A stretch of 64,000 nt of DNA from Allobaculum sp. Allo2 (GTDB lineage: Bacteria; Bacillota_I; Bacilli_A; Erysipelotrichales; Erysipelotrichaceae): contig NZ_CP078088.1 of NCBI RefSeq assembly GCF_022701175.1, positions 1,302,001-1,366,000 of the forward strand, written 5' to 3'. Every line of letters starts with the position of its first letter. The stretch's first letter is position 1. The position numbers and the translations under genes are program-made. This document shows positions 20,092 through 30,135 of the stretch, piece after piece. The notes beneath the pieces were generated by a model. The model did no database searches and had not been told where the DNA came from. It saw nothing but the letters and a program-made list of their open reading frames with translations.

Positions 20092-22101
20092 TTAAAAGCC
20101 GATTCGGCTCTGAATGCGGTGGAGATAGCCGCTGAGAATGCGGTTGAGCGCTTCGTGCCGCTTGGAATCGGGTCCGCTTTTGAGCGTGTTTCGAAACGCG
20201 GGATCAAGAGCGAGCGCAACGTTGAGTTCGCTGAGCGCTTCCTGCATCGCCTTGGTGTGCTGTTCGGGAAGAATGGTGACCAGAATGACTTGCAGGCCGT
20301 TATGGAAGGTACCGTCATCTGGAACAAGCACGGCGACCTGGGGCTTGTCGGTGCCCTGGCTTCGGGTATGGAAGAGTCCAAATCCTTCGTCGGGATCGAC
20401 GACGGGTCCGAGCTGTTCGCGGGTGAGAAGATCGCGCTCAAGGCGCTCAGAATCGCCTTCGAAAACCGAAGCGGCTTCGTGAATCAGTTCGTCGGCGGTT
20501 TTCCGATCGGAATGGATGATTGGTATCCGGTTGAGCAGCGGACGAATGGCCTGAATGGCTTCTTCTAGTTCCAGCAGATCCTGATCCATACCGGCCTGGG
20601 CGCTTTCAAGCGGCGCTGGTGTGGTCTGCATGAGGGCCAGCTGTTCCTGAATCTTTTTCAGGTCGCTCACCGGCAGCATCGGCGAAACCTGAATGAACGG
20701 CGCCGGAAGTGTGCCGGGATAAAACGTAGTAATGAAGAGCTCGAGATCTGCGCGTTTTCTGGCCTGGGCCAGCGAGAGGTTTTCGAGATCCATCTGGCTG
20801 GAGAACGCCTTATCCAGACGGGCACGAAGCAGGGCGGAAACGCCGATGCCGCTGGCACAGACGACAGCTGCGTGAATCTTTCGCCGGTACTGATAGCCGC
20901 TTCGCTCGAAGCAGGCGCCGACGTGCATCGTCAGAAAACCGATTTCCTCATCCGAGAGGGAAGGGAAAGCGTGCGTTCGATCGACGCTGCCGCGTTTCGT
21001 GTCTTTTCAAAGAGGGCTTCGTACTGCTCCTTTAATGAAGAGAGCAGCGGGTTGTAAATGGGAAGGCCTTTTTCAGGCGGATGACCGTCGGTTCGAGGTG
21101 GGAAAGCAGGCCCTGAATGAACTGCGGGTCGGTACTGAGCAGCGCGGCGTCGCCCGGCGGGAAGCTTTCCACAAACTGTCTGGCCAGTTCGAGAATTTCG
21201 TTCTGGTCGTGGTCAAGCGTACCGGTGGCGGCGTTGACCTTGGCTCCGCGCAGATGAAGCGCGATGGCATCGATTTCGGATTCCGGAAAGGTCAGTTCAA
21301 ATTCGTCTTCCAGCAAGGAAGTGATTTTTCTGGCTTCCTGCCGGCTTTCTTCCAGATCCGGCAAGCCTTCGATGCGCTCGCTGGCCGGTTCGCCGGCCTG
21401 GATGCGCTCGAGAGCGATGACGAGATGAATGACCAGTCCGATATAGGAGTTCTGTTCGTAGCGGCTTAATCCAAGTTCTTCGCGCCGCTCGGAAAACAGG
21501 TCGAGAATCCGTTTGAGGATGTCCTGATTGAGCAGGGAGAAGATGGCACTTCCGTTGAAAATCTGTTCGAGGACGGTATCGGGATCGAGATAGTCCACGG
21601 TTTTGTATTCGACGCCGTCACGGACCAGTTCGGCCATGGCGCGTCGTCTGGCGTCTTCGCTGCCTTCAATGGTTCCGTCTTTGGAAAGCCGGAGATCCCA
21701 GGCGTCCAGACGGGGCTGCAGGTCTTCAAGATCGTGCGAGATCGTCGCTTCCGAAACCTGAAACCGGGCGGCATAGACAATGAGCTTTTCTTTTCTTCGG
21801 CCCGCAGCAGTTCATACAGAAGCATGTCCTGCCGTTCGTCTTTATCGAGTGCGCCAGGCGCCTGTCTTGTGTCGAGGGCTCTGGCGAGTTTTTCTCTGTC
21901 CCCGTTGAGCGAGAGGCCGGGCCGTCGGGAAAGGGACAGGCCGTATTGTTCGAGAATCAGCCGGATCGATTCGAGTTCGCGAAACAGCGTTCGTCGACTC
22001 ACCCTGACTTTGGCAGCCAGCTGCTCAGTGCTGATGGTCTGTCCGTCTTCAAGGTCCAGAAGCGTCCGGAAGATTCGAATCTGTCGTTGAGTAAGGTTCA
22101 T
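20092..22101 (-). CDS. mtlR: PRD-containing PTS transcriptional activator, MtlR type
   Basis: A regulator of about 670 residues. It has an N-terminal helix-turn-helix (QLAAKVRVSRRTLFRELESI) and a second such motif (FQVSEATISHDLEDL). Two PTS regulation domains follow, with histidines in YIGLVIHLVIALE and FLTMHVGACFE. An EIIB-like domain (VVCASGIGVSALL) and a C-terminal EIIA-like domain (DEGFGLFHTRSQG) complete it. Phosphorylation by HPr and by EII components sets its activity, so it should activate its own operon when the sugar is present and glucose is absent. Two frameshifts lie near 21765 and 21045. It lies between mtlA and mtlF, as in mtlARFD operons. Confidence 0.87.
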
Positions 22102-22183
22102 AAGCGTGGCGTGTTTTTAAAGGGACGTTTCCTTTGTGAAGTTCAGAGAGGAAACCATGCAGGTGAAACGAGGGAAAACGAGG

Positions 22184-22207
22184 AGGGATCCAGGGCGATG
22201 GATCCCT
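22184..22207. repeat. Perfect hairpin between mtlA and mtlR
   Basis: AGGGATCCA and TGGATCCCT form a perfect 9-bp stem with a 6-base loop in the 138-bp gap between mtlA and mtlR. On the minus strand the following sequence is CCTCGTTTTCCC, a weak T-run. It may be a partial terminator or RNA-processing site lowering mtlR expression relative to mtlA. Confidence 0.45.
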
Positions 22208-22239
22208 GTGGAAATGAGAGATTAGAAAGGGTCAGGTAT

Positions 22240-23941
22240 TTAGCCGGCGATTTCTTCGACGATGGCGTCGTATTCGCTGCCGCCCATGAAATTGGTGATT
22301 GGACGGATCGTCGCGTTCGGACACTGCTGTCTGGCGCGGTCGGCAAGGGACTCATGCGTTACAACAAAGGCGGTATCGCTGGCGAGATCGTTGATGGCGC
22401 AATGGGTAACGAGAATGTTCAGGCCGGCGGCTTTCAGCTTTTGGCAAGTGCCGCGGCGCCCATGGCGGAGGAGCCCATGCCCGCATCGCAGGCAAAGACG
22501 ATTTTTCCAGTGCACCAGGCGCTTTAGAAGGTTTGGCTTGAGCTGGGCTGGAAGTGTTCGAGAGCAGATCGGAAACGATGGCATCGTATTCAGCACCGCC
22601 CATGAAATTGTTTACCGGATAGATTTTTGCGTTTGGACATTTGGTGCGGACGCGATCGACCAGGCTGGCCTGGGTAACGATGGCTTCCATATCGTAGGGA
22701 AGATCGTTAATGGCGTAATGCGGAACCGTACAGTCTGCGCCGGCGGCTTTCAGCTTTTTCGTCAGTGCTGCAGCGCCCATGGCGGAAGAACCCATGCCGG
22801 CATCGCAGGCGAAGGCAAGTTTCGGCAGTTTCACGTCGGCCTGAATCAGGACTGGAGCAGCCGCTGGAACGGCCTGGCCTTTGGATGCGGATTTGGAAGA
22901 AGCGACTTTTTGTTTTGCGGCTTCCATGTCTTCGTCTTTGCCGAATACTTTGAGCAGAACGCAGTTCAGACCGAAGGAAACGGCGAAGGCAATCGCGATG
23001 GAAAGAATGACGCCGAGATAGCTGTCACGGGCGGTCATGCCGAGGATGGCAATGATGGATCCAGGAGAAGCTGCGGAAACCAGACCGGAATTAAAGATCG
23101 AGTTGGTGATGACGCCGGCCATGCCGCCGCCGATCAGACCGACGATGGTGATCGGATTCATCAGAACGTACGGGAAATAAATTTCGTGAATACCGCCGAA
23201 GAATTCGATAATCATGGCACCTGGAGCGGATTCTTTCGCATTGCCCTTGCCAAAGAACCAGTAGGCGAGCAGAAGGCCTAAGCCGGGACCTGGATTGGAT
23301 TCAATCAGGAAGAAGATGGATTTGCCGGTTTCGGCAACCTGATTCATCCCCATCGGGGTGAATACGCCGTGGTTAATCGCATTGTTAAGGAAGAGAACTT
23401 TTGCCGGTTCAACGATCAGGCTCGTCAGCCAGAGCATGCCGTGATGAACGAGGAAGGCAACGCCGGTTTCAAGAGCGGAAGTAAGAACTTCGCAAAGCGG
23501 ACCGATGGCGAGGCAGCCAAGGATCGCGAGGATGGCACCGAGGATGCCGGCGGAGAAGTTTGTGAATAACATTTCGAAGCCCTGCGGTGTGCGCGGGGTG
23601 ATGAACTCATCCACTTTCTTCATGCACCAGCCGCCGAGCGGGCCGACCGCCATGGCGCCGATGAACATCGGGGTTTCTACGCCGGCGGCTACGCCGATGG
23701 CTGCGCAGGCGCCGATGATGCCGCCGCGTTCGCCGTAAATCATTTCGCCGCCGGAGTAGGCGATGAGTACGGGCAGCAGGAAGCGCTGCATAGGGGAAAC
23801 AATTTGATTCAGTGTCTCATTCGGATACCAGCCTGTAGGGATGAAGAGTGCCGTGATAATACCCCAGGCAATGAAGATGGAAATGTTCGGCATGACCATT
23901 CCGGAAAGGAATCGGCCGAACGTCTGAAGCTTCTGTTTCAT
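22240..23941 (-). CDS. mtlA: PTS mannitol-type permease with two tandem EIIB domains (IICBB)
   Basis: Membrane sugar permease and phosphotransferase. The first about 340 residues are the EIIC channel (starts MKQKLQTFGRFLSGMVMPNI; substrate motif GGIHEIYFPYVLMNP). A linker leads to an EIIB domain with the phosphocysteine in FACDAGMGSSAMGAAALTKK. After one frameshift near 22505 a second EIIB follows, again with FACDAGMGSSAMGAAAL and then THCAINDLASD, ending NFMGGSEYDAIVEEIAG. Both copies keep the active cysteine. MtlA normally has one EIIB, so this is an internal duplication. ATG 23941 follows AGAAAGGA. It is the first gene of the operon; the 280 bases upstream hold its promoter region and are followed by an IS66 element. 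Confidence 0.88.
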
Positions 23942-24017
23942 ATCGTTTTGTTCCTTTCTTTGTTGATTCCATCCTACGTGGTTTATTTTTGGCCTACAAC
24001 GGTTTCAAATTGACATT

Positions 24018-24037
24018 TGGCATTGCGAAAAGTGCCA
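24018..24037. promoter_or_regulatory. Weak inverted repeat in the mtlA upstream region
   Basis: TGGCA and TGCCA arms are separated by 10 bases, about 80 bases upstream of the mtlA start. The layout resembles the TTGxCA-spacer-TGxCAA type of MtlR operators, but the arms are short and no convincing -10 box could be fixed. Confidence 0.25.
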
Positions 24038-24297
24038 GAATTTTTAAAAATCGGCACCGCGTTCCATGCCATGACACCGGGCTTGTACGACTGGTCATAA
24101 AAAGTACATACGTCCATCTTCTTTCTTTCACGAAAAAGCAATTTCAGAAATTCTTTGCGGAAAACGGTTTTAAAGCAGATGCGTACAAGCTTTTCTGAGC
24201 CAGAACATTTTGTTGAAAAACGTAAGCGTCAAATAAAAGACGGGTATTTTCTCGACCGCCTCCTTGGGATAATTCCTTTATTCAAGGAGGCTTTTTC

Positions 24298-24684
24298 ATG
24301 GAATCAATCATCCCTGCAATCGATCTCGGTATCGATTTCTCCAAAGTTAAAAACATCTATCTGGCTCAGATGCCTGCTGACCTTCGCAAAGGAATTGACG
24401 GTTACGTCTCCCTGGTTCAAGGACCTCTCGCTCTGGATCCGCTGGATGGATCCCTCTTTCTCTTCGTTAATCGACAGAAGAACAAGATCAAAGGTATCCT
24501 TCGTGACGGAAATGGATTCTGGCTTGTTTATAAGCGACTCTCCAGATCTTCCCTTCAGTGGCCTGTCAGCACTGACCAGTCCGACTTCATGCGAATTGAC
24601 TGTTCGCAGCTGGCTTCTCTGCTTTCCGGTCTGTCGATTGTTCCCCAGCCGGCATTTCTGCCACGAACTTATAAGTATGTTTAA
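24298..24684 (+). CDS. tnpB: IS66 accessory protein TnpB (copy 1)
   Basis: A 128-residue intact protein of the IS66 Orf2 family. It shows the hallmark sequence VKNIYLAQMPADLRKGIDGYV and GNGFWLVYKRL. ATG 24298 follows an AAGGAGG site in the left end of the element. TnpB is needed for efficient IS66 transposition; its biochemical role is not settled. Identical in sequence to copy 2. Confidence 0.92.
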   Translation: MESIIPAIDLGIDFSKVKNIYLAQMPADLRKGIDGYVSLVQGPLALDPLDGSLFLFVNRQKNKIKGILRDGNGFWLVYKRLSRSSLQWPVSTDQSDFMRIDCSQLASLLSGLSIVPQPAFLPRTYKYV

Positions 24685-24776
24685 ACCAATTTAAAAGGAT
24701 GATTTTTTTGAAGGAATATCAAGATAAATCATCCAATTTACTTTATCTATCTCTCTAAATATGTTAAAATTAATAC

Positions 24777-26616
24777 ATGAATGTGCCGAACCCTTACCAG
24801 ACAATCCGCAACGAGCTCCTCGAAGATCTTCATCATCAGATCAGCACCATGACGGAAGAAGAGAAAGACAAATTTATTGAGGATATGTACCTGGATCTCT
24901 ATTTCGCTAAAGAAATCAATAAAGCCGTGAAAAGCGGCCGCTTTGGTCCTTCTACGGAAAAGATGGTTCCCTTGAAACTGGATTACTCTGAAAACGAGGA
25001 CGGCGGCCCAGATATCAATATTCTGAATAAACAGCTGGCTCAGCTTGATCTGAAAGCCGATGTTTGTTTTAACCGGGCTGCGAAATATCAGGAAGAGGGA
25101 GACCGCTATCGTAAAGAAGCTGAAGATTTAAAGCTCAGTTCTGTTGAAGGAAGCAAGAAAAACCTTCCACCAAGTGCAGAAAGCAGGAAGCGGTCAAAGA
25201 AACCACTACCTTCAGTGTAGAAGGGGAAAAGCGCATTTGCCCAGTTTGCGGCTGTGAGATGAAAACTGTTGGAATGAAACGTCACTATAGGATTCATCGG
25301 ATTCCCGCTCGCTATAGGCTGGAAGAAGTGCTGCGTGAGACAGTCGCGTGCCCAAACAAGTGTACGGATGAAAACGGGAAAGCCATCATCCGCACCGCCG
25401 AACCTGACGAGCCTGCACTGATCGACAAGAGTGTCGCAACTTCCTCTATGGTCGCGGGAATTGCCTACGATAAGTTCGTAATGGGAACTCCGGCCTATCG
25501 TCAGGAAAAGCACCTGAGTCTCACGGGACTGCCGATCAGCCGTCAGACCATGGGCAACATCCTGGAAAAAACTTACGATCTTTATCTGAAGCCCTCGTAA
25601 AACAAATGATTGAGGATCTCCCAAACTGTAACGTCGTCCATATGGATGAGACGGTTTTAAAGTGCACGGAGGTTAAAGATCGAAAACAGTCTTCTATGGT
25701 TGTCGCCGTCAGCGGAATCTATGAAGAGAACCAGATGGCTGTCTATAAGTTTTTCCCTTACAAGAAACAGGAGTTCGTAATCGCCCTCCTTGGCGGTTCT
25801 TTTCGTCATGCCCTTATGACAGACGGGCTTTATGCATATGCCAACTACTATGGCCCCTGCAGAAAGCTCAACTGTATGGCCCATGCGAGAAGAAAGATCT
25901 TCGAAGCCATCAAAGTCCGGTCAGACTTCGCGCAGTATCAGGCAGACGTCCTGAAGTGGGAAAAGACCACACTGGAGAACGACGAAGAGGCCGCAGAAGC
26001 GGCAGCCCAGCTGGACGAAACAGAGAGACCCGAACCAAGTCCGGGTCTCCAGATTCTGCTCACAGCCGTGTCTCTGTTCGGGAAGCTCTACCACATCGAA
26101 TCCCACGTTGCTTCTTACTCGCACGAGGCGAGAACCGAAGTTCGGCAGGAACTTTCAAAGCCCTGCTTTGAAAGACTCACAAGAGTCATGATGGAGATTC
26201 AGAGTGGATTCGAGGAAAGAAGCACCGCCTACAGAGCAGCCAAGTACTTCATGGATCGAGCGAACTCGTTGGGAAGGTACCTGGAAGACGGTGATTATCC
26301 GATCGACAATAATGTGGCAGAAAGAGCCGTAAAGCCATTCGTGATCAATCGCAAAAACTTCCAGACTACGAAGAGTATCAAAGGTGCGGAAGTCGTCGCA
26401 GCGTTTATGACTTTGTTTCGATCGGCTGAAATGAACGACTTAAATCCAGAGCGCTACATGGAGTACGTTCTGGATGAACTCAAATGGTTCAAAGACGATG
26501 AAATCGCGGTAGATGTATTGAAGTCACTTCTGCCGTATTCAAAGGATTTACCTGAATATCTCCGAATTGGATACCGTGGACCGGATCCGAAGTATGAAGG
26601 AAACGATGAAGAATAA
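24777..26616 (+). CDS. tnpC: IS66 transposase TnpC (copy 1, two frameshifts)
   Basis: A DDE transposase of about 610 residues. A helical N-terminal region precedes a zinc-finger-like motif (ICPVCGCEM). The catalytic core has the first aspartate in VVHMDETVLK, the second in LMTDGLYAY and the glutamate in DNNVAERAVKPF. Two breaks interrupt it. One is in an A-tract near 25157 that is shared with copy 2; adding one A gives GSKKKPSTKCRKQEAV. The other is at 25592, where copy 1 has CCC and copy 2 has CCCC. The second is direct internal evidence of a one-base deletion. ATG 24777 begins MNVPNPYQTIRNELL; no strong ribosome site is seen, so translation may be coupled. Confidence 0.9.
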
Positions 26617-26620
26617 AAAA

Positions 26621-26660
26621 TACGCCAAGCGGGATCTCGAAAGGGATCCCGTTTAGCGTA
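26621..26660 (+). terminator. Hairpin at the IS66 right end (copy 1)
   Basis: TACGC plus CGGGATC on the left pair with GGATCCCG plus AGCGTA on the right, just after the tnpC stop. No T-run follows. It is repeated in copy 2 at 46491-46530 and may protect the element from read-through transcription or end its own transcript. Confidence 0.5.
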
Positions 26661-26737
26661 TCTAATATTCAGTCTCGCGTATACCCGTCGATTGTTTGAC
26701 ACTTACGAAAAAACATCCGCTTCTGGCTGGTTTTATA

Positions 26738-26775
26738 CAAAAAGCCTGTCCGATTCCTACAGGAAAGGGACAGGC
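26738..26775 (-). terminator. nadE terminator
   Basis: On the minus strand GCCTGTCC pairs with GGACAGGC, followed by TTTTTG. It lies about 90 bases downstream of the nadE stop and immediately next to the IS66 copy 1 insertion. Confidence 0.8.
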
Positions 26776-26863
26776 AATGGATACACAATATCTTTCAAAA
26801 ACAGGGGCGGTGCAGTCCGGAGATCCTTTGCTCTATGCAAAACAGGATCCGGATCGGGTGATG

Positions 26864-28792
26864 CTAGAGCTCGATCGAATCGAGATCGGCCATCCACATG
26901 GAGCGGGAAGCGTCGGAAGGCATGCGCCAGTCGCCGCGCGGGGAGAAGTTGACGGAACCAACCTTGACGCCGTCTGGCATGACGTTGCGCTTGAACTGCT
27001 GGCTGAAAAAGCGCTGATAAAACAGACGCAGCGTCTTGAGAATTTCTTTTGGATCCGTATTTGGGAAAGCATGGCAGGCCAGATCGAAAATCTTGGAAGG
27101 CGATTCGTGGAATCGCATCATATGATACAGGAAGAAGTCGTGCAGATCGTAGCTGCCGAGTACCTGTTCGGTTTTCTGGGCGATCGACCCGTCTTTATCG
27201 GGCGGAAGAAGTTCCGGGAAACCGGGGTGTCGCAAATGCTGGTAAGGACATCGTATAAAGCCGTATTGCCCTGATTTTTCGCTTCGAGCGCTTCGGTTTC
27301 GACCAGATAGCGAACGAGCGTTTTCGGCACGGATACGTTGACTGCGTACATGGACATGTGATCGCCGTTGTATGTGCACCAGCCAAGAGCCAGTTCGCTC
27401 AAATCGCCGGTACCAATGACGAGTGCGTTTTCCTTGTTGGCCAGATCCATGAGAATCTGTGTACGTTCTCTGGCCTGGCTGTTTTCGTATGTAATGTCGA
27501 AGGTATTCGGATCCTGATCGATGTCGCGGAAATGAATGTTGACCGCATCAGCGATCGGAATGACTTTTGTGGTGACGTGAAGCAGTTCCATCAGCTTCAT
27601 GGCGTTGGATTTCGTATGGTCGGTCGTACCAAATCCCGGCAGCGTCACGGCGATAATGCCGCTCTTATCGAGATGGAGCAGATCGAAGGCGCGCACGCAG
27701 ACGAGCAGAGCGAGCGTGGAGTCCAGACCGCCGGAAATGCCGAGAACGACTTTGGAGCAGCGGATCTTTTTCAGACGGGTCGCCAGACCGGTCGCCTGGA
27801 TCGTAAGAATTTTCTGGCAGCGCGCAATGCGGCGATGCAGATCGGAAGGAACGAACGGATAGGCGTTGACGGTTCGCTTGAGTTCGATCGAATGTACAGG
27901 TTTGGACGCGAACGGTACTTTCGTTACGCCGTCTTCGAGCGATTCAAAGGACGTCTTGTATTTCATGCGCTCGTTTTTGAGAATTTCCAGATCGATCTGC
28001 GCGGTGATGATTTCCTGCGGATGCAGGATCGAGCTCTGCGCGAGAATATGACCGTTTTCGGCGATGAGTTTCTGTCCGCCAAATACGAGATCGCTGGAAC
28101 TTTCATCCGGACCGGCACTGGCATAAATATAAGCCGCATAATTGCGCGCGGACTGTTCGAGTACAAGAGACGTCCGGTATTCTTCCTTGGCGATGACTTC
28201 GTTGGAAGCGGAAAGGTTGCACAGCACGTTGGCACCGGCTGCTGCCAGGCGGGAACTTACAGGAATGGAAACCCAGAGGTCTTCACAGATTTCCGGACCG
28301 ATCACGGCGCCCGTCGTAAAGTCTTCAAACACGATGCGCTCGCGAACCGGAACGGCGCGCTTCATAAAATGAACGGTCGCGTTTTCCGGTAAATAGAGCG
28401 CGGAGGTAAACCAGCGCGGCTCGTAATATTCGTTGTAATTGGGCAGATAGTTTTTCGCGTAAAAGCCTAAAACCTGATGATTGGAAATAAAGGCGGCGGC
28501 GTTGTACAGATGGTTTTCCACCTGCAAAGGAAGTCCGACCAGAAGGGAAAGGTGATCCGGCAGCTTTTCGCAAAGCCATTCCAGGGCTTCCAGCACTTTT
28601 TCTGCAGGAGGGATTCATAAAGAGATCCTGACACGTATAGCCCGTTAACGAGAGTTCCGGGCTGACCGCCAGACGTACGGTCTCGGGCAGCTTTTCACAA
28701 AGAGAAAGAATATTCATGGCGTTGACCATCGGATCGCCGATCGATACCGACGGCGTCAGCGCGGCCACTTCATAATAGGTATAAGGTTTCAT
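26864..28792 (-). CDS. nadE: Glutamine-dependent NAD(+) synthetase
   Basis: About 640 residues. The N-terminal nitrilase-type glutaminase has the triad residues in SPELSLTGYTCQDLF (Glu), FYAKNYLPNYNEYYEPRWF (Lys) and VIGPEICEDLWV (Cys). The C-terminal synthetase has the ATP-binding P-loop VVLGISGGLDSTLALL and the GTGDLSELALGW motif. It makes NAD from deamido-NAD, ATP and glutamine-derived ammonia, an essential last step. Two frameshifts, near 28610 and 27215, are both repaired by one base (for example CDTPVSPELLPPDKDG across the second). An essential gene with two breaks argues strongly for sequence error. It ends DLDSIEL and is followed by its own terminator. Confidence 0.93.
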
Positions 28793-28942
28793 GATTCAGC
28801 TCGCTTTCCAGAACAGGCGAAGGAAACGATTCGACAGAAAAATGCCCGAAGTTTTCCTTCGCTTTTTCATTCTGAGTCCTATTTTACCCGCATTTTACGG
28901 GCGCCTTCGAACTTTGGTCTGGAATTGGATCAGCGCCGCAAA

Positions 28943-28980
28943 GAAAAACCGAAATCCTGCCGCGACGCGAAGATTTCGGT
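28943..28980 (-). terminator. Terminator of the 29075 glycosyltransferase unit
   Basis: On the minus strand ACCGAAATC pairs with GATTTCGGT across a 15-base loop, followed by TTTTTC. The 282-base gap between this cluster and nadE otherwise holds nothing recognisable. Confidence 0.8.
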
Positions 28981-29074
28981 TCGGTGTTTCTATTGTTCTT
29001 TATGGTAAATGCACGTACGCCTGTCCTGCTTTTTGCGGTATTGAGGCAGAGAATGACGCATCACCAGACGCGTT

Positions 29075-30127
29075 TTATCGTTTTCTGTTTTTGTCGCGAT
29101 AGCCGGCAAGGACATAAATCCAGCCGCAGATCTGCTCTTTTCGCGTCATGCAGGAACGTTTGGGATCTTTCATGAGCTTTCGATAGAGTGAGAAGGACCT
29201 GCGATCCATCGCTTCCATATACGTTTCCAGAAACGCCAGCTCTTCGGCCATATCTTTTGTGAAAAGGTCACTTTGCGTAATCTGCAGTGAGCAGAGGACG
29301 TGAATTCGATCGAGATAGGGTGCCGTGCGGTAATAATACGTTCTCGCGTGCTTCAGTTTGGTCAGCAGCGAATCGGAATACGCTTGCGGAAGGCTGGTCG
29401 TATTGGAATCGTGAATCCGATAGTCAAACAGCCGCTTGTCCAGATAATAGAGCGAATGGGTTGTTGCGCCCAGCAGAGCGAGCTGCCAGTCGTGGGGAAG
29501 CAGAAAGTTCTGATCGGCGACGTAGCGCTTGGCCATGTCTCTGGTAATCATCATCGCGCAGCCCTGAAAGCCGTTGTGGATGAAGATATCCGAAAGTTCG
29601 ATTGGCGTCATGCCGTTCAAAGTGATGTCGGATTTTTCGAGCAGGTTCTGGTTAGACCAGCCTGGAAGGGGATCTGCTTCGAAAAGTTCGCCGTTCTGGT
29701 TCATGAACGAAAAGGAAGAGGCGATGACTTGGGCTTCGGGAAACTCCCGATGCGCCTGCAGCATCGTTTCGATTTTATCCGGATGCCAGCGATCGTCCTG
29801 ATCGCACAGGAAAATGAAATCGCCGCTTGCCGCTTCGAGCAGGCGGGCAAAATTTCGGATGTAGCCAAGATTTTCATCGCTGTCGAGAACACGTACGTTC
29901 AAATTGGGATGCGCTTCGATCCAGGCGTTAATAACGGCGTTGCTGTGATCGGTAGAACCGTCATCGCGAATGAGCAGTTCGTCAAAGGGACGGGTCTGGC
30001 TGGCGATGGAATCGAGCTGTTCTGCTAAATACGGTTCGCCGTTATAGACAGCAACGACAACACTGACGCGCTCCAAAACCGGGTCCGGAACGGAGAGCGG
30101 GGAAGACGATTCAGAAGAAAGAGGCAT
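29075..30127 (-). CDS. Family 2 glycosyltransferase (rhamnosyltransferase-like)
   Basis: An intact 350-residue inverting GT-A transferase. It has VSVVVAVYNGEPYLAEQL, the nucleotide-binding IRDDGSTDHS and the metal-binding FLCDQDDRWHPDKI. The central and C-terminal parts are as in RfbF-type rhamnosyltransferases. There are no membrane segments. It starts eight bases after the end of the ABC ATPase gene and is co-transcribed with it. It probably adds a sugar to the cytoplasmic polysaccharide later exported by the Wzm/Wzt-like transporter. Confidence 0.85.
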   Translation of the reverse strand: MPLSSESSSPLSVPDPVLERVSVVVAVYNGEPYLAEQLDSIASQTRPFDELLIRDDGSTDHSNAVINAWIEAHPNLNVRVLDSDENLGYIRNFARLLEAASGDFIFLCDQDDRWHPDKIETMLQAHREFPEAQVIASSFSFMNQNGELFEADPLPGWSNQNLLEKSDITLNGMTPIELSDIFIHNGFQGCAMMITRDMAKRYVADQNFLLPHDWQLALLGATTHSLYYLDKRLFDYRIHDSNTTSLPQAYSDSLLTKLKHARTYYYRTAPYLDRIHVLCSLQITQSDLFTKDMAEELAFLETYMEAMDRRSFSLYRKLMKDPKRSCMTRKEQICGWIYVLAGYRDKNRKR

Positions 30128-30135
30128 AGAGATCC

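Larger units (their letters stand above)
24222..26706 (+). mobile_element. IS66-family insertion sequence, copy 1
   Basis: A 2485-bp element bounded by imperfect inverted repeats of about 26 bases beginning GTAAGCGTCAAA (left) and GTAAGTGTCAAAC (right). Target duplications are GAAAAAC on the left and GAAAAAAC on the right: an 8-bp duplication with one A missing on the left, in keeping with the homopolymer errors elsewhere. It encodes tnpB and tnpC and no tnpA. It sits between the mtlA promoter region and the nadE terminator. It differs from copy 2 (42438-46576) at about a dozen positions outside the nested element. Confidence 0.92.

Noticed and set aside
25100-25260. Programmed ribosomal frameshift in IS66 tnpC, because both copies share the break
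   Set aside because: The site has only five A residues and gives no X-XXY-YYZ slippery heptamer in the zero frame. Adding one A restores the protein, as at dozens of ordinary genes, so a shared systematic error is simpler.
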